A DNA stretch of 64,000 bases from Flavobacteriales bacterium (lineage in GTDB: Bacteria > Bacteroidota > Bacteroidia > Flavobacteriales_F > PHOS-HE28), in the NCBI GenBank assembly GCA_016715995.1, contig JADJXF010000017.1:1-64000 (forward strand). Direction: 5' to 3'. A program made the position numbers and the translations under genes. The notes under the pieces were generated by a model. It was not told the DNA's origin and made no database searches. It saw only the letters and a list, made by a program, of their open reading frames with translations. Position 1 is the first letter of the stretch; each line of letters starts with the position of its first letter. Positions 1-7,989 of this stretch are shown here, one piece after another.

Positions 1-2
1 AT

Positions 3-290
3 AGCGAAAAGGAGTGCAATCAGAATGACGTACTCAAGCGGTTCAAGGTCGGTGATAGGATTGCTGTTTCTCCAGGCATGCTTTTGAGACAAAGCGAGCA
101 ACTTAATTTCTCTCGGCGAACTAATCCCAGCGATACGCTTGGGGCGAAATTCTTAATCTCCACGTCCTCCAGCGAATATCCGATCCGTAGTTCTCCTTCA
201 TCTTCGCCCCCGTGCGCCCCCCGCTGCCGCGGATCTGTAATCTGTGGCAGCGGGTGGGGTAGCACTAATACAGCGAACGAAACTGAATAG
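3..290 (+). CDS. partial hypothetical ORF, cut by window edge
   Basis: An open frame enters from the left edge and runs to a stop at 290. Its first residues (about positions 6-70) include KRFKVGDRIAVSPG, which looks like real protein, but the last third is low-complexity and crosses a strong hairpin at 220-254, so the true coding end may lie earlier or be lost to an indel. No family is recognised. The stretch is AT-richer than most of the window. Confidence 0.3.
   Translation, partial: SEKECNQNDVLKRFKVGDRIAVSPGMLLRQSEQLNFSRRTNPSDTLGAKFLISTSSSEYPIRSSPSSSPPCAPRCRGSVICGSGWGSTNTANETE
220..254. terminator. hairpin, possible terminator
   Basis: A perfect 9-bp inverted repeat, CCCGCTGCC at 220-228 and GGCAGCGGG at 246-254, encloses a loop containing GGATCTGTAATC. 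That loop is related to the palindromic element at 1200-1220. There is no clear T-run, so it may be a repeat-element hairpin and not a classical terminator. From 291 to 596 I see no convincing gene. Confidence 0.4.
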
Positions 291-596
291 AGCCAAAGTC
301 TGATGAAGTGGCCATTGATCGCCAATCTGCGGTAGCTCGGTGATCTTCTTCCAACCCCCGTATGTGCCCTAAAAGCGATGACATGCGGCACAGTAGGCTC
401 AACAATAACAGGTAGCCCTTCGGAGGGATCATCGTTGGCTCCTGGCTGTTTGAATGGAAGTGCATACTTTGCCTAGACCATGAATACGAGTGTCACCTCC
501 CACCGGTCAGCCTTTGCCTTTGCAGCTTCGTCATTCAAGCCTGACTGGTTACGCCAGCATCCCTTATTCTATGTGTATTAGCAATCCTCAGGTCTA

Positions 597-923
597 TTGG
601 TGGCGGTATTGTGCTGCCTTGGCATGAGAGCACAGATTCCGGCAGGACCAAACAAGATTTCGTATCAGGCTCAACATGAGAGCGCCGCAATCGCATTGGA
701 CAAGGCGAAGCAATTCTTGATTGAGAACTTGTTTGCCATAGAAGGAAATGCGGTAGTACAGTTCGTTGTTGACCCCCTTCATGCTAGCACTACAGGGGAA
801 CTAACGACGCTTGTGTATGAGTGCAACGAACAGAAAATGAGCGGTAGCTTTCTGGCGTTCTTATGGAAGGTATTGAACCGAAGCCGTGGAGTGGTATACG
901 GGCTACGGTTTCAAGAACCTTAA
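597..923 (+). CDS. hypothetical protein, possibly secreted, frame uncertain
   Basis: This frame begins at TTG 597 (GTG at 600 is an alternative) and codes 108 residues with a short hydrophobic start ending at MRAQ, which could be a signal peptide. Codon use looks protein-like up to about 880. A second frame, 886-1212, continues with EWYTGYGFKNLKAEQVAVS, so one missing base near 870-885 could join the two into one gene of about 200 residues. No family is recognised. The DNA is AT-richer than the window average and lies among palindromic repeats, which suggests accessory DNA. Confidence 0.35.
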   Translation: MVAVLCCLGMRAQIPAGPNKISYQAQHESAAIALDKAKQFLIENLFAIEGNAVVQFVVDPLHASTTGELTTLVYECNEQKMSGSFLAFLWKVLNRSRGVVYGLRFQEP

Positions 924-1140
924 GGCGGAACAGGTTGCTGTTTCCTTAAGAAGGTTGCTTCGACGAAGCGGTGTAGCACGGGTTTCCTTCGGGTCACGCT
1001 ATGACAACAACAACATATGCTTCACGTTGATGATATCACTGTCGTCCCCTGGTATGCCCCGAACCAAAGCACTTGACAGGTCAGCTTTTTGGAAGGAGTT
1101 TGACTTTGCATGGCATCAAGCAGGTTGTAGACAAGACCAA

Positions 1141-1159
1141 AGCGCCTGGCAAAGGCGCT
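1141..1159. terminator. hairpin AGCGCCT-loop-AGGCGCT
   Basis: A perfect 7-bp stem (1141-1147 with 1153-1159) with a 5-base loop lies 3' of the weak ORF pair at 597-1212. No T-run follows. It could end transcription or be part of the repeat cluster. Confidence 0.35.
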
Positions 1160-1199
1160 CGGCATCAAGAAGCTCCCGCCGCCGCGAACTCTTCTTGCC

Positions 1200-1220
1200 T
1201 TCGGATCTGTGATCCGGACC
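1200..1220. repeat. palindromic 21-bp repeat, copy 1
   Basis: The sequence contains the palindrome CGGATC-TGT-GATCCG. It matches 57003-57023 at 20 of 21 bases (T versus C in the loop). Both copies lie directly after AT-rich ORFs. A shorter relative lies in the loop of the hairpin at 220-254. Confidence 0.6.
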
Positions 1221-1351
1221 AATACATCATCCTCTAGTGTGGTACCCCGGCTCACAGATCCGCGATCGGAGAATTTCTATTTTTAACTTCCGGCTGGTTC
1301 TCCGCAAAACGGCGGACACCGGTTGGCGAACCGCAACAACTACCAACACCA

Positions 1352-1606
1352 ATGACAAACCTCAATTTCCAAGACGCTCAGAAGCGATTCTCCGAGATCC
1401 GTGAGGAGATCAAGAAACTTCAATTGGAAGCAGAACAGATCATTCTTGCACATCAAGACCAGGTTGGGCCTGAAGGTTATGGCAAGTGTGACCACTACGA
1501 TAGATGTGGTTGTGATAAATATCATAACAGCACTACACCTGCAGTTTGTGGTACATATAGGGATGGTTACGAATGTGGGCACTATGCGTCAGAACATGCA
1601 TTCTGA
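1352..1606 (+). CDS. small Cys/His-rich protein
   Basis: An 84-residue protein starts with MTNLNFQDAQKRF. Residues 1-35 look like an amphipathic helix or coiled coil rich in Glu, Lys and Gln. Residues 45-84 are rich in Cys, His, Tyr and Asp (KCDHYDRCGCDKYH, then C-x7-C-x-H), which could bind a metal such as zinc. I recognise no family. The gene is AT-rich and isolated between repeat elements, so it may be accessory. Confidence 0.55.
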   Translation: MTNLNFQDAQKRFSEIREEIKKLQLEAEQIILAHQDQVGPEGYGKCDHYDRCGCDKYHNSTTPAVCGTYRDGYECGHYASEHAF

Positions 1607-1636
1607 CCCCCGGTCTCGACCCGCGTAGCGTGTCCC

Positions 1637-1740
1637 AAACCTCCGCCGCGGTCCGTCGTGCATTTGACGACCCTGCGGCCCGAAGCGGCCCCTGCGTTCC
1701 GGCGGAGCCGCGATCCGTGGCTCCCTCGCATCTTCGCCCT
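1637..1740. repeat. intergenic repeat, related to 3884-3990
   Basis: The blocks CAAACCTCCG, GCATTTG-ACGACCCTGCG and CCCTCGCAT-TT recur in the same order at 3884-3990. Here the element leads directly into the start region of a lipoprotein gene. At 3884-3990 it leads into the truncated hydrolase fragment. It looks like a duplicated upstream region that has diverged. Confidence 0.5.
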
Positions 1741-1800
1741 CCCGCCGTTCGGGATGAAACACATGCGTCCCCTCCTCTACCTGCCCATCGCGCTGCTCCT
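1728..1800 (+). repeat. duplicated promoter/signal-peptide segment, copy 1
   Basis: About 73 bp here are nearly identical to 2292-2364. They cover GCATCTTCGCCCTCCCGC, the start codon and the codons for MKHMRPLLYLPIALLL. CATCTTCG differs by one base from the TAnnTTCG box seen before other genes, so the repeat probably carries the promoter, leader and signal peptide together. Confidence 0.7.
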
Positions 1801-2233
1801 CGGCTGCTCGTTCACGCACCAGGTGCGCGTGGAGAACGTGAGCGACGCGCCGGTGACCATCGCCTACAAGATCAGGCCCGCACCATGGCAGCATGGGCTT
1901 TTCACCAACCGGCCGGTGGTGTGGCGTAAGCAGGGCAAGGAGGCCGTGCCCGACACCACCATCCGCATGAACCCGGCGGACAGCGTGGTGAGGATCACCC
2001 TAGGACCTGGTGAGGAGGCCCACCTCGGGCGGTGCATGAACTGCACATTGGAGGCGCTTACGCGCGAAGGGATCACCGATCCGTGGGCGGACCAGAATGG
2101 CAACACGAGGCTGAACCTCTACTGGATGCGCATCGAGCAGCGGGGAGAGGCCGTGACCTACACGCCGCAGGAACTGGTGGGGTTCGCCCACAAGAACAAG
2201 CTGCAACAAACGTTGCTGCGACTGAAGAGCTAG
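1754..2233 (+). CDS. lipoprotein, unknown function
   Basis: The product is 159 residues. It begins MKHMRPLLYLPIALLLGC, a lipoprotein signal peptide with the lipobox LLGC (Cys18), so it should be lipid-anchored after export. The mature part has no family I recognise and includes a Cys pair, CMNC, that could bind a metal or form a disulfide. The start at 1754 is chosen because the signal peptide begins there and because the next gene has the same start region. The first 16 residues and the upstream bases are shared with the gene at 2318, but the mature proteins differ. Confidence 0.65.
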   Translation: MKHMRPLLYLPIALLLGCSFTHQVRVENVSDAPVTIAYKIRPAPWQHGLFTNRPVVWRKQGKEAVPDTTIRMNPADSVVRITLGPGEEAHLGRCMNCTLEALTREGITDPWADQNGNTRLNLYWMRIEQRGEAVTYTPQELVGFAHKNKLQQTLLRLKS

Positions 2234-2291
2234 CAGAGCGACTGCACCGATGCTCCCCCGATGCGGTAGGCCTGCGATCCGCAAATCACCT

Positions 2292-2364
2292 GCATCTTCG
2301 CCCTCCCGCTGTTCGGGATGAAACACATGCGCCCCCTCCTCTATCTCCCCATCGCCCTTCTGCT
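2292..2364 (+). repeat. duplicated promoter/signal-peptide segment, copy 2
   Basis: Second copy of the segment at 1728-1800. It differs at a few, mostly synonymous, positions, so the signal peptide stays the same up to LLL before the two lipoproteins diverge. Confidence 0.7.
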
Positions 2365-2785
2365 CTTCCCCTCCTGCGAGGCCATCACCGGCAAAGAGCT
2401 GGCACGGCTGGCCATTGATACGCTGAGCACGCCCGATCATTTCGTGATGCGCGAGGCCACGCTCAACCTGAAGAAGGGCGACGAGATCGCGCTGTGGAGC
2501 CGCATGGACATGGCCTACGACGGCCAAGCCGATCTGCGCATGCGCGTGCGCGTGGTGAAGGACGATGCTGATGTGCAGTTGTTCGAGCTGGACCCCACGG
2601 AGAAGAATGTGACGATAGGCGAGACACGGACCGACCTGGGCGGCCATACCGAATGGTCGTTCACCGGCAAGAACGCCGTGTACAGCGTGCCGGAGGATGG
2701 CGCGTACACCTTCAAGGCCATCCTCACCGCCGAGGAGAACCCTAGCTTGCGGATCAGGAAGGCGGAACTTGTGCTGAAGCAATGA
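2318..2785 (+). CDS. lipoprotein, unknown function
   Basis: The product is 155 residues. Its signal peptide MKHMRPLLYLPIALLLFPSC shares its first 16 residues with the protein at 1754 and ends in the lipobox FPSC (Cys20). The mature part (about 25-155) is predicted mostly beta, with phrases such as GGHTEWSFTGKNAVYSVPED that resemble small beta-sandwich domains sensing or binding at the cell surface. No family is assigned. It is followed by a small secreted membrane protein at 2850. Confidence 0.65.
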   Translation: MKHMRPLLYLPIALLLFPSCEAITGKELARLAIDTLSTPDHFVMREATLNLKKGDEIALWSRMDMAYDGQADLRMRVRVVKDDADVQLFELDPTEKNVTIGETRTDLGGHTEWSFTGKNAVYSVPEDGAYTFKAILTAEENPSLRIRKAELVLKQ

Positions 2786-2849
2786 TGGGCGTCCGCCCGC
2801 ACCTGGCTCGATAGACCATGACCAAGCGCATCAACCAACAACCCCAACC

Positions 2850-3203
2850 ATGAACAGCCGGAATCTCATCTCCCGAACGCTTGTCGTCCTGGCCTGCAGC
2901 TCCCCGATGGTCCTGCCCACCGCAGCGGCGGCGAACAAGGAAGTGATCGTGAACGCGGAGCGCCTCTCCAGTCTGCCCGCAGCGGAGCGCTCCCAGGTGC
3001 TCGACCTGCAACGCCGCATGGAGACGCTCATCGCCACCGACCGCGCCGCGCTCACGCGGGAGCAACGCCGCGAGTTACGATCCGAATGGAGGTCGATGAA
3101 ACACGAGATGAACGACATCAACGCCCGCAACGGCGGAACGGTGGTCTACATCAGCACGGCGGGCATCATCATCATCCTGCTCCTGCTGATCATCCTGCTC
3201 TAG
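2850..3203 (+). CDS. small exported protein with C-terminal membrane helix
   Basis: The product is 117 residues. Residues 1-28 form a signal peptide (ending TAAAA). Residues 30-90 are a charged, probably helical region (ERSQVLDLQRRMETLIATDR), and residues 98-117 are a very hydrophobic helix rich in Ile and Leu that ends the protein. This signal-helix-anchor plan is seen in Bacteroidota proteins of unknown function. It probably sits in the inner membrane with the helical part outside the cytoplasm. Confidence 0.65.
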   Translation: MNSRNLISRTLVVLACSSPMVLPTAAAANKEVIVNAERLSSLPAAERSQVLDLQRRMETLIATDRAALTREQRRELRSEWRSMKHEMNDINARNGGTVVYISTAGIIIILLLLIILL

Positions 3204-3325
3204 CGGAGGCCGACCCGCTACTGACCCGAGGAGCAGGGGTTATGAGGGGTGCGAAGCGCAGGACTGCCGCCTGCGGATCGCGGAGCTTATGTTCGCCGGT
3301 GTCGCAGTACACAACCTCTCCACCC

Positions 3326-3822
3326 ATGCACCTCCCCAAGTGGTTCGTCGCCCTGTTCGCATTCCTGTTCATCGCCATGACCGCGGTCCTCACGCTCATG
3401 ATGCAAGGCCGTAACCCGCTGCCCTTCCCGGACCATGGCTCGCGCATCTTCTCGGCTGCCACGCCCGAGGCCAAACAGGCCGTGGTGGAGCTGCTGGAGC
3501 AGTACGGCGTGCATGAACGCTTCCAGGTGAACTCCGGCGGGGTGCTGCGTTCCATCTTCTACGATGGTACGATCATCAATCAGGCGTCCGAGGAAGTGCT
3601 GGCCAAGGTGGGGATGTGTACTCGTGCATCGGCTTGGTGGCCGATGACCCCCTGACCAGCGCCCGGTCGGCGGCGGACTTCCTGCAACAGCGTGGTTTCA
3701 GCGCGCGGGTGGTGGAGGAGATCGAACCCGGCCTGCCCATCGCCTTCGTGCTCACCGATGCCCTGCCCGGCACGGCGATCAACTTCCGGCCGCACATAAC
3801 TAAGATGCCGAAGCCGGAATAA
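3326..3822 (+). CDS. membrane-anchored hypothetical protein, frameshifted
   Basis: The protein begins MHLPKWFVALFAFLFIAM, an N-terminal membrane anchor, and continues in frame to KVG near 3613. The remainder (YSCIGLVADDPLTSARSAAD and on to KMPKPE) is in another frame. One extra G in the run at 3610-3613 would give KVGDVYSCIG and a 165-residue protein, and the total length of 497 bases (3n+2) fits one lost base. No family is recognised; the soluble part lies outside or at the membrane face. This is probably a sequencing indel and not decay. Confidence 0.55.
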
Positions 3823-3883
3823 GGGGGCTTCCGGTCGAGGATCGCGATCACCCCCGCTGCCTCCGCTGGCGCGGATCGGTGCT

Positions 3884-3990
3884 TCAAACCTCCGCACGGT
3901 CTATCCGCGCATTTGGCGGACGACCCTGCGATTAAGGTCCCACTTCCTTTGGAGACCATAGTCCCTCGCATTTTCTCACATCCTCGAAGA
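3884..3990. repeat. diverged copy of the 1637-1740 intergenic repeat
   Basis: This carries the same order of blocks as 1637-1740 (CAAACCTCCG, GCATTTG, GACGACCCTGCG, CCCTCGCAT). No intact start follows. It abuts the truncated serine hydrolase fragment on the other strand. Confidence 0.45.
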
Positions 3991-4260
3991 CGCCGCCGCA
4001 AGCTCACTCCACCTTTTCCACTCCCAGCCGCTGATGCGCGCATCGATCCGGCGCGACTGCATCATCACCCGCCAGCGGCTTTGATCACGCTCGCTCACCA
4101 GCAGCACGGCGAACTCCTCCGGGCTTAGCTGCTCCACACGCTCGATGCGGTTGGTGCCGATGTCGGCACGCAGCTGCTTGAACACCGAGAGGTGCTTGTC
4201 CATGGGGATGTCGTTGAGGAAGCCGGGGCCGAAATGCTCCGTGAACCGGGCTTTCAGCTC
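3976..4260 (-). pseudogene. truncated 3' copy of serine hydrolase gene
   Basis: The minus-strand frame reads FTEHFGPGFLNDIPMDKHLS and onward, matching the last roughly 80 codons of the beta-lactamase-family gene at 7990-9453 (NEHFGPGFLNDIPMDKHLSV) with only a few substitutions. DNA identity is high between about 4005-4235 and 7993-8220. The catalytic domain is missing, and upstream of the match the sequence is unrelated. This is a partial gene duplication without its own start, so it is probably not functional. Confidence 0.75.
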
Positions 4261-4322
4261 GTCATCGCGTGCTTCGCGGATCTCGCTCTGGCGAGACGGA
4301 CCCCTGCGACTCGCAGCGTGCC

Positions 4323-5864
4323 TCACCTCTTCACGAACCTCCCGGCACTCTTCCTACCTGATCCTTCCTGCGCGCAGATCACATACATCCCGCTCTCCAG
4401 GTCGGCGATGTCCAACACCACTGTGGTGCTCGTAGTGCGTTGTGCTCGCACCAAGCGCCCATCGGCAGAGCGGATCTCCAGCACTGCGCCGTGCGCATCC
4501 ACCTGAACGTTGAGCAACTCTTCCGCAGGGTTCGGAAAAATGCGCAAGGCCGCGCCATGAATCATTCCTTCCTCTATTCCGACGACGGTGGCGGTATGGT
4601 AGCGAAGCACCACGAGGTCATCCAAGGATGAAAAGCCTGCACGAGTGCCGGCCAGGATCAACTTGCCATCGGGCTGCAGTGCTGCCGCATTTCCCCCGCT
4701 GATGGTGCCCAGCTGAAGAGCCACAAGGCCGTCATCCGAGAATCCCGTATCGAGCGTGCCATCGGGCAGCAGCATCGCAGCGGCGATCTGGCCTCCGGAA
4801 CCGCCGCCCAAGGCGATACGTCCATCGGGTAGCAGGACCATAGAGTACACCATGCTGCCCATACCATGCTCGAAGGTGGCGACGCCTCCGGTGCCGAACG
4901 AGGCATCGAGCATCCCGTCTGACATGTACCGCACCACGGCCATGTTGCCGGCGATACCCGCTGAAATGTACCCCCCGGCAAGCAGTTTTCCATCGGGCTG
5001 GATGGCAAGGGCGTTCGCGTAATCGGTGTAGGTGCTGAAATTCGATGTCACGATGCCACCGTTGCCGAAGGCTGCATCGAGAACGCCATTCGCGGTGTAA
5101 CGCGCGAGCAGGAAATGCTGCGGACCGCTGATTTCGCCGCCTCCCCCGCCAACGACGATCTTCCCATCGGGCTGCAGCACCACCTCATAGGAGTAGTTCT
5201 CCACCCCTCCGATATCGGTGAGCACGAATCCATCGGTGCTGAAGCTATTGTCCAGTGTGCCGTTGGCGAGATAACGCGCCACCACCACATCATAAGTCGT
5301 GCTCGTAGCCGCGTATCCATTGGCCACGATCCGTCCATTCGGCTGGATGGCCACATCCCTGTATGCATCGAAGTCGGGAACAACATCGTCCAGCCGGATG
5401 CCGTCGCCGCTGAAGGTGTTGTCGAGCGTTCCGTTCGTGTTGAACCTGAGGATGGCGGAATGGAAACCGATGCCGACCACCTGCGAGTAACCAACGGCCA
5501 CGATCTTGCCGTCGGGCTGCAATGCGATGCCGTTGATGCCATGCTCACCTTCGGTCTGTCCGCCGATGATCAGGGTGACAATCCCGCCTGAGCCGAAGCT
5601 GCCATCCAGGGTTCCGTCAGGCAGGTAGCGGGCCAGGAGCATGGACCTTCCTCCTACACCTTGTTGTTGGATAGAACCTCCAACAACGATCCGCCCATCG
5701 GGTTGCACAGCAACGCATCGACCGTATTCCCTTGCCCCTGATTGGGTGTGGGTGGTCACTATGCCATCGTTGGAGAATGTGAGGTCGAGATCGCCGGATT
5801 GTTGTGCGATGGCGGGCAATGCAAGAACGCACGCAGCCACGGGTACGGCAATGAGGTAGCTCAT
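4323..5864 (-). CDS. T9SS-secreted delta-60 repeat protein
   Basis: The product is 513 residues. The start at 5864 gives the signal peptide MSYLIAVPVAACVLALPAIA. Residues 25-420 hold about seven delta-60 type repeats of the form LQPDGKIVVGG...ARYxxDGTLDxSFGxxG, which in known proteins form a beta-propeller-like fold. Residues 430-513 form a type A T9SS sorting domain (IFPNPAEELLNVQV, then DLESGMYVICAQ and a basic FVKR end). The protein should therefore be exported by Sec and then across the outer membrane by T9SS. A remnant of the same C-terminus lies at 5991-6038. A paralogue with the same plan is at 9669. Confidence 0.85.
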   Translation of the reverse strand: MSYLIAVPVAACVLALPAIAQQSGDLDLTFSNDGIVTTHTQSGAREYGRCVAVQPDGRIVVGGSIQQQGVGGRSMLLARYLPDGTLDGSFGSGGIVTLIIGGQTEGEHGINGIALQPDGKIVAVGYSQVVGIGFHSAILRFNTNGTLDNTFSGDGIRLDDVVPDFDAYRDVAIQPNGRIVANGYAATSTTYDVVVARYLANGTLDNSFSTDGFVLTDIGGVENYSYEVVLQPDGKIVVGGGGGEISGPQHFLLARYTANGVLDAAFGNGGIVTSNFSTYTDYANALAIQPDGKLLAGGYISAGIAGNMAVVRYMSDGMLDASFGTGGVATFEHGMGSMVYSMVLLPDGRIALGGGSGGQIAAAMLLPDGTLDTGFSDDGLVALQLGTISGGNAAALQPDGKLILAGTRAGFSSLDDLVVLRYHTATVVGIEEGMIHGAALRIFPNPAEELLNVQVDAHGAVLEIRSADGRLVRAQRTTSTTVVLDIADLESGMYVICAQEGSGRKSAGRFVKR

Positions 5865-5990
5865 CAGGAATTGGTGGTCACAAGATATGTGAGACCGAAC
5901 CACCGCTCCCGAAACCTGCAATCCGCCAGCTCTGAAAGAATCCGAGCTGATTGCATCCCATTGCCTCAACCGTGCGGTCCCCTGCGCGCC

Positions 5991-6038
5991 TCACCGTTTC
6001 ACGAATCGTCCCGCGCTCTTCCTCCCGGATCCATCCTT
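5991..6038 (-). pseudogene. remnant of a T9SS C-terminal end
   Basis: The minus strand reads KDGSGRKSAGRFVKR and stop, with a stop just upstream. The last 13 codons, GSGRKSAGRFVKR, match exactly the end of the T9SS protein encoded at 4323-5864, while the DNA differs at several third positions. It is a scrap of a second copy, left between that gene and the FAD/Rieske gene. The rest of 5865-6135 holds nothing else I can identify. Confidence 0.7.
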
Positions 6039-6135
6039 TCAACTCGCGCAGGGTCTCCGCCTCGGGACCTTGCGCGATCCATCGGACTCCTGGCCCTCCT
6101 TTTCCTCGGTAGGCCCCATGCGACCTGAACGTTTG

Positions 6136-7659
6136 CTACCCAACATCCACCCGCTGCAACGGCTTGCGCGAAGGCGCCGTGAGCACTTCACCGTCCACGT
6201 TGAAGCGTGATCCGTGGCAGGGGCAATCCCAGCTGCGTTCGGCGCCGTTCCATGCCACGGTGCATTTGATGTGGGAGCAGGCGGGATCCACCGCGTGCAA
6301 AGTGCCGGCTTCATCGCGGTGCACGGCCATGGACCGGCCGTCATGATTCACCACGCGGCCATCCCCTGGCTTGAGTTCGTCGAGCTCGGGCATTCCCTTG
6401 GCGGGGAAAGGCGCGGCAACCAAGTGGCCCACCACATCCACGGCTTCCTTCACGAAATTGGAAAAACCCGCCACCACGCTCACGCGCGCGGGATCGAAGA
6501 CCTTCTCGTAAGGGCTGCCCTTCTTGGTGATGAGGTCCGTGAGGACGATGGACGCGAGCGTGCCCAGGGTCATGCCATTGCCGTTGAAGCCGGTGGCCAC
6601 ATAGATGCGGTCGTCGGCCATGGGGAGCTTGCCGATGTACGGGAGGCCGTCGGCGGGCTCGAAGTATTGGGAGGACCACTGGTGCGTGACGGCTTCCAAT
6701 GAGAAGAGGCCGCGCACGTGCGACTCCAACTCGCGGAATCGCTCCTCCGTGTCCTCTTCGTGACCGGTCTTGTGGTCGCAGCCTCCGGCAATGAGCAGGC
6801 GATCCCCGTCCACATCCTCGGTGCGGTAGTAGTGGTAGGGATCCTCCATGTCGTAGACCAGACCGGCGGGCAGCTCGGCTTCCAGGCGGAGGCGGGCGGC
6901 GAGCACATAGCTGCGATAAGGCGCGTTGCGGAAGTGCAGGATGCTGACACCGGGCGGGATATGCGTGGCATAGACGAGGTGGCGGGCGCGCACGGTACCG
7001 CGTTCCGTTGTCACCTCCAGCGCTTCCTCCTTCGGGTCCACCTCCAGCACGCGGCAGTCCTCCATCAGTACGCCACCGGCTTCCTTGAAGACCGCGGCCA
7101 GGCCTTGGAGGTAACGCGCGGGATGGAACTGTGCCTGGCCCGCGAATCGCGCGGCCTTCACGAACGCCTTGGGGAAGGGCACCTGCTCCACGAAGCTCGC
7201 GGGCAAACCCACGGCTTGCGTGCCAGCGACGATCTTGTCCAACTCCTCTGCCTGCTTCTCATCCTGCGCGAACAGATAGGCCATCTGTTCGCTCCAGTTG
7301 CATTTCGGCGCATGGAGCTCAGCCAACTGTCGGATGCGATCGCAGGCTTCCACCGCACCGCGCGCCACGAGCTTCGCATCCTCCTCGCCGAATTTGGAGA
7401 TCATGCGGTCGTAGCTCAGCTCCAGGACGGTGTTGATGTGCGCGGACGTTCCGCCCGTGGTGCCGAAACCGATGTTCTTCGCTTCGGCCACCATGCAGGA
7501 TAGCCCGGCGTTGCGCAAGGCCAGTGCGGTGCTCAGGCCGGTGATGCCTCCGCCAACCACCACCACATCCAGTATGTCGAACGGCAGTTCGCCAACACCG
7601 CTGGTTTCGGACAGGGTGGTATCCTGCCATAGGCTCTTCCGATATCCGTCGCGTTGCAT
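6136..7659 (-). CDS. FAD-dependent oxidoreductase with C-terminal Rieske domain
   Basis: The product is 507 residues. Residues 28-60 hold the FAD-binding dinucleotide fold (DVVVVGGGITGLSTA), residues 60-400 form a DAO/glycine-oxidase type FAD domain (DGLPYIGKLP, then GFNGNGMTLG near the flavin), and residues 415-505 form a Rieske [2Fe-2S] domain with the ligand motifs CSH and CPCHG. Such fusions are soluble oxidoreductases of unknown substrate. Electrons would pass between the flavin and the Rieske cluster. There is no signal peptide, so a cytoplasmic location is likely. It stands alone between two remnant-bearing gaps. Confidence 0.85.
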   Translation of the reverse strand: MQRDGYRKSLWQDTTLSETSGVGELPFDILDVVVVGGGITGLSTALALRNAGLSCMVAEAKNIGFGTTGGTSAHINTVLELSYDRMISKFGEEDAKLVARGAVEACDRIRQLAELHAPKCNWSEQMAYLFAQDEKQAEELDKIVAGTQAVGLPASFVEQVPFPKAFVKAARFAGQAQFHPARYLQGLAAVFKEAGGVLMEDCRVLEVDPKEEALEVTTERGTVRARHLVYATHIPPGVSILHFRNAPYRSYVLAARLRLEAELPAGLVYDMEDPYHYYRTEDVDGDRLLIAGGCDHKTGHEEDTEERFRELESHVRGLFSLEAVTHQWSSQYFEPADGLPYIGKLPMADDRIYVATGFNGNGMTLGTLASIVLTDLITKKGSPYEKVFDPARVSVVAGFSNFVKEAVDVVGHLVAAPFPAKGMPELDELKPGDGRVVNHDGRSMAVHRDEAGTLHAVDPACSHIKCTVAWNGAERSWDCPCHGSRFNVDGEVLTAPSRKPLQRVDVG

Positions 7660-7989
7660 GGTCCGTCCTTTGGAAACAGGCCCGCAGATCCTTCACCGTA
7701 CTTCGCGAAAGGGCGCAGCGCTTGCTTTGCCCGGCGTCCTGCGTTGAAGCGATCCACTGATACTGGGGCGATAATGCCCCGCTGTGCGGTGAGGCGGTTC
7801 CACAGAGGGGAATGAATGCCGGGGCAGGCGTTCCCGGCTAACGCGGATCCCGCCAATGCGCGACAGTCGCTCCGATCCGAATTCTCTTTGGCTATGACGA
7901 ACTACCAACCTAGCGCTTAACGAACCGGTGCTGTCCATGGCAGCTTCTCCCGTACGCGTAGATGCTTGTATATGCACGGCGATTCTCTC
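7660..7989. other. intergenic gap with no recognised gene
   Basis: About 330 bases upstream of the FAD/Rieske gene and downstream of the serine hydrolase. Open frames here have no recognisable content and lie antisense to each other. I see no RNA gene or strong hairpin. Confidence 0.5.

Larger units (their letters stand above)
924..1351. other. gap between weak ORFs with hairpins and repeats
   Basis: Apart from the open frame 886-1212, which may be the tail of the preceding gene, this stretch holds a 7-bp hairpin at 1141-1159, the palindromic repeat at 1200-1220 and a related sequence, CACAGATCCGCGATCGG, at about 1252-1268. No other coding signal is seen. Confidence 0.4.

Noticed and set aside
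265..465. 66-residue minus ORF near the left end
   Set aside because: Could be real but has no signal beyond being open; not supported.
2000..2782. 260-residue minus-strand ORF
   Set aside because: Opposite the two lipoprotein genes; the plus strand has two clear lipoprotein signals.
6718..7503. 261-residue plus-strand ORF opposite the FAD/Rieske gene
   Set aside because: Antisense shadow; the minus strand carries complete FAD and Rieske motifs, and this ORF has no family-like sequence.
7693..7977. 94-residue minus ORF in the gap after the hydrolase gene's 3' end
   Set aside because: No recognisable content and no promoter; treated as an intergenic gap.
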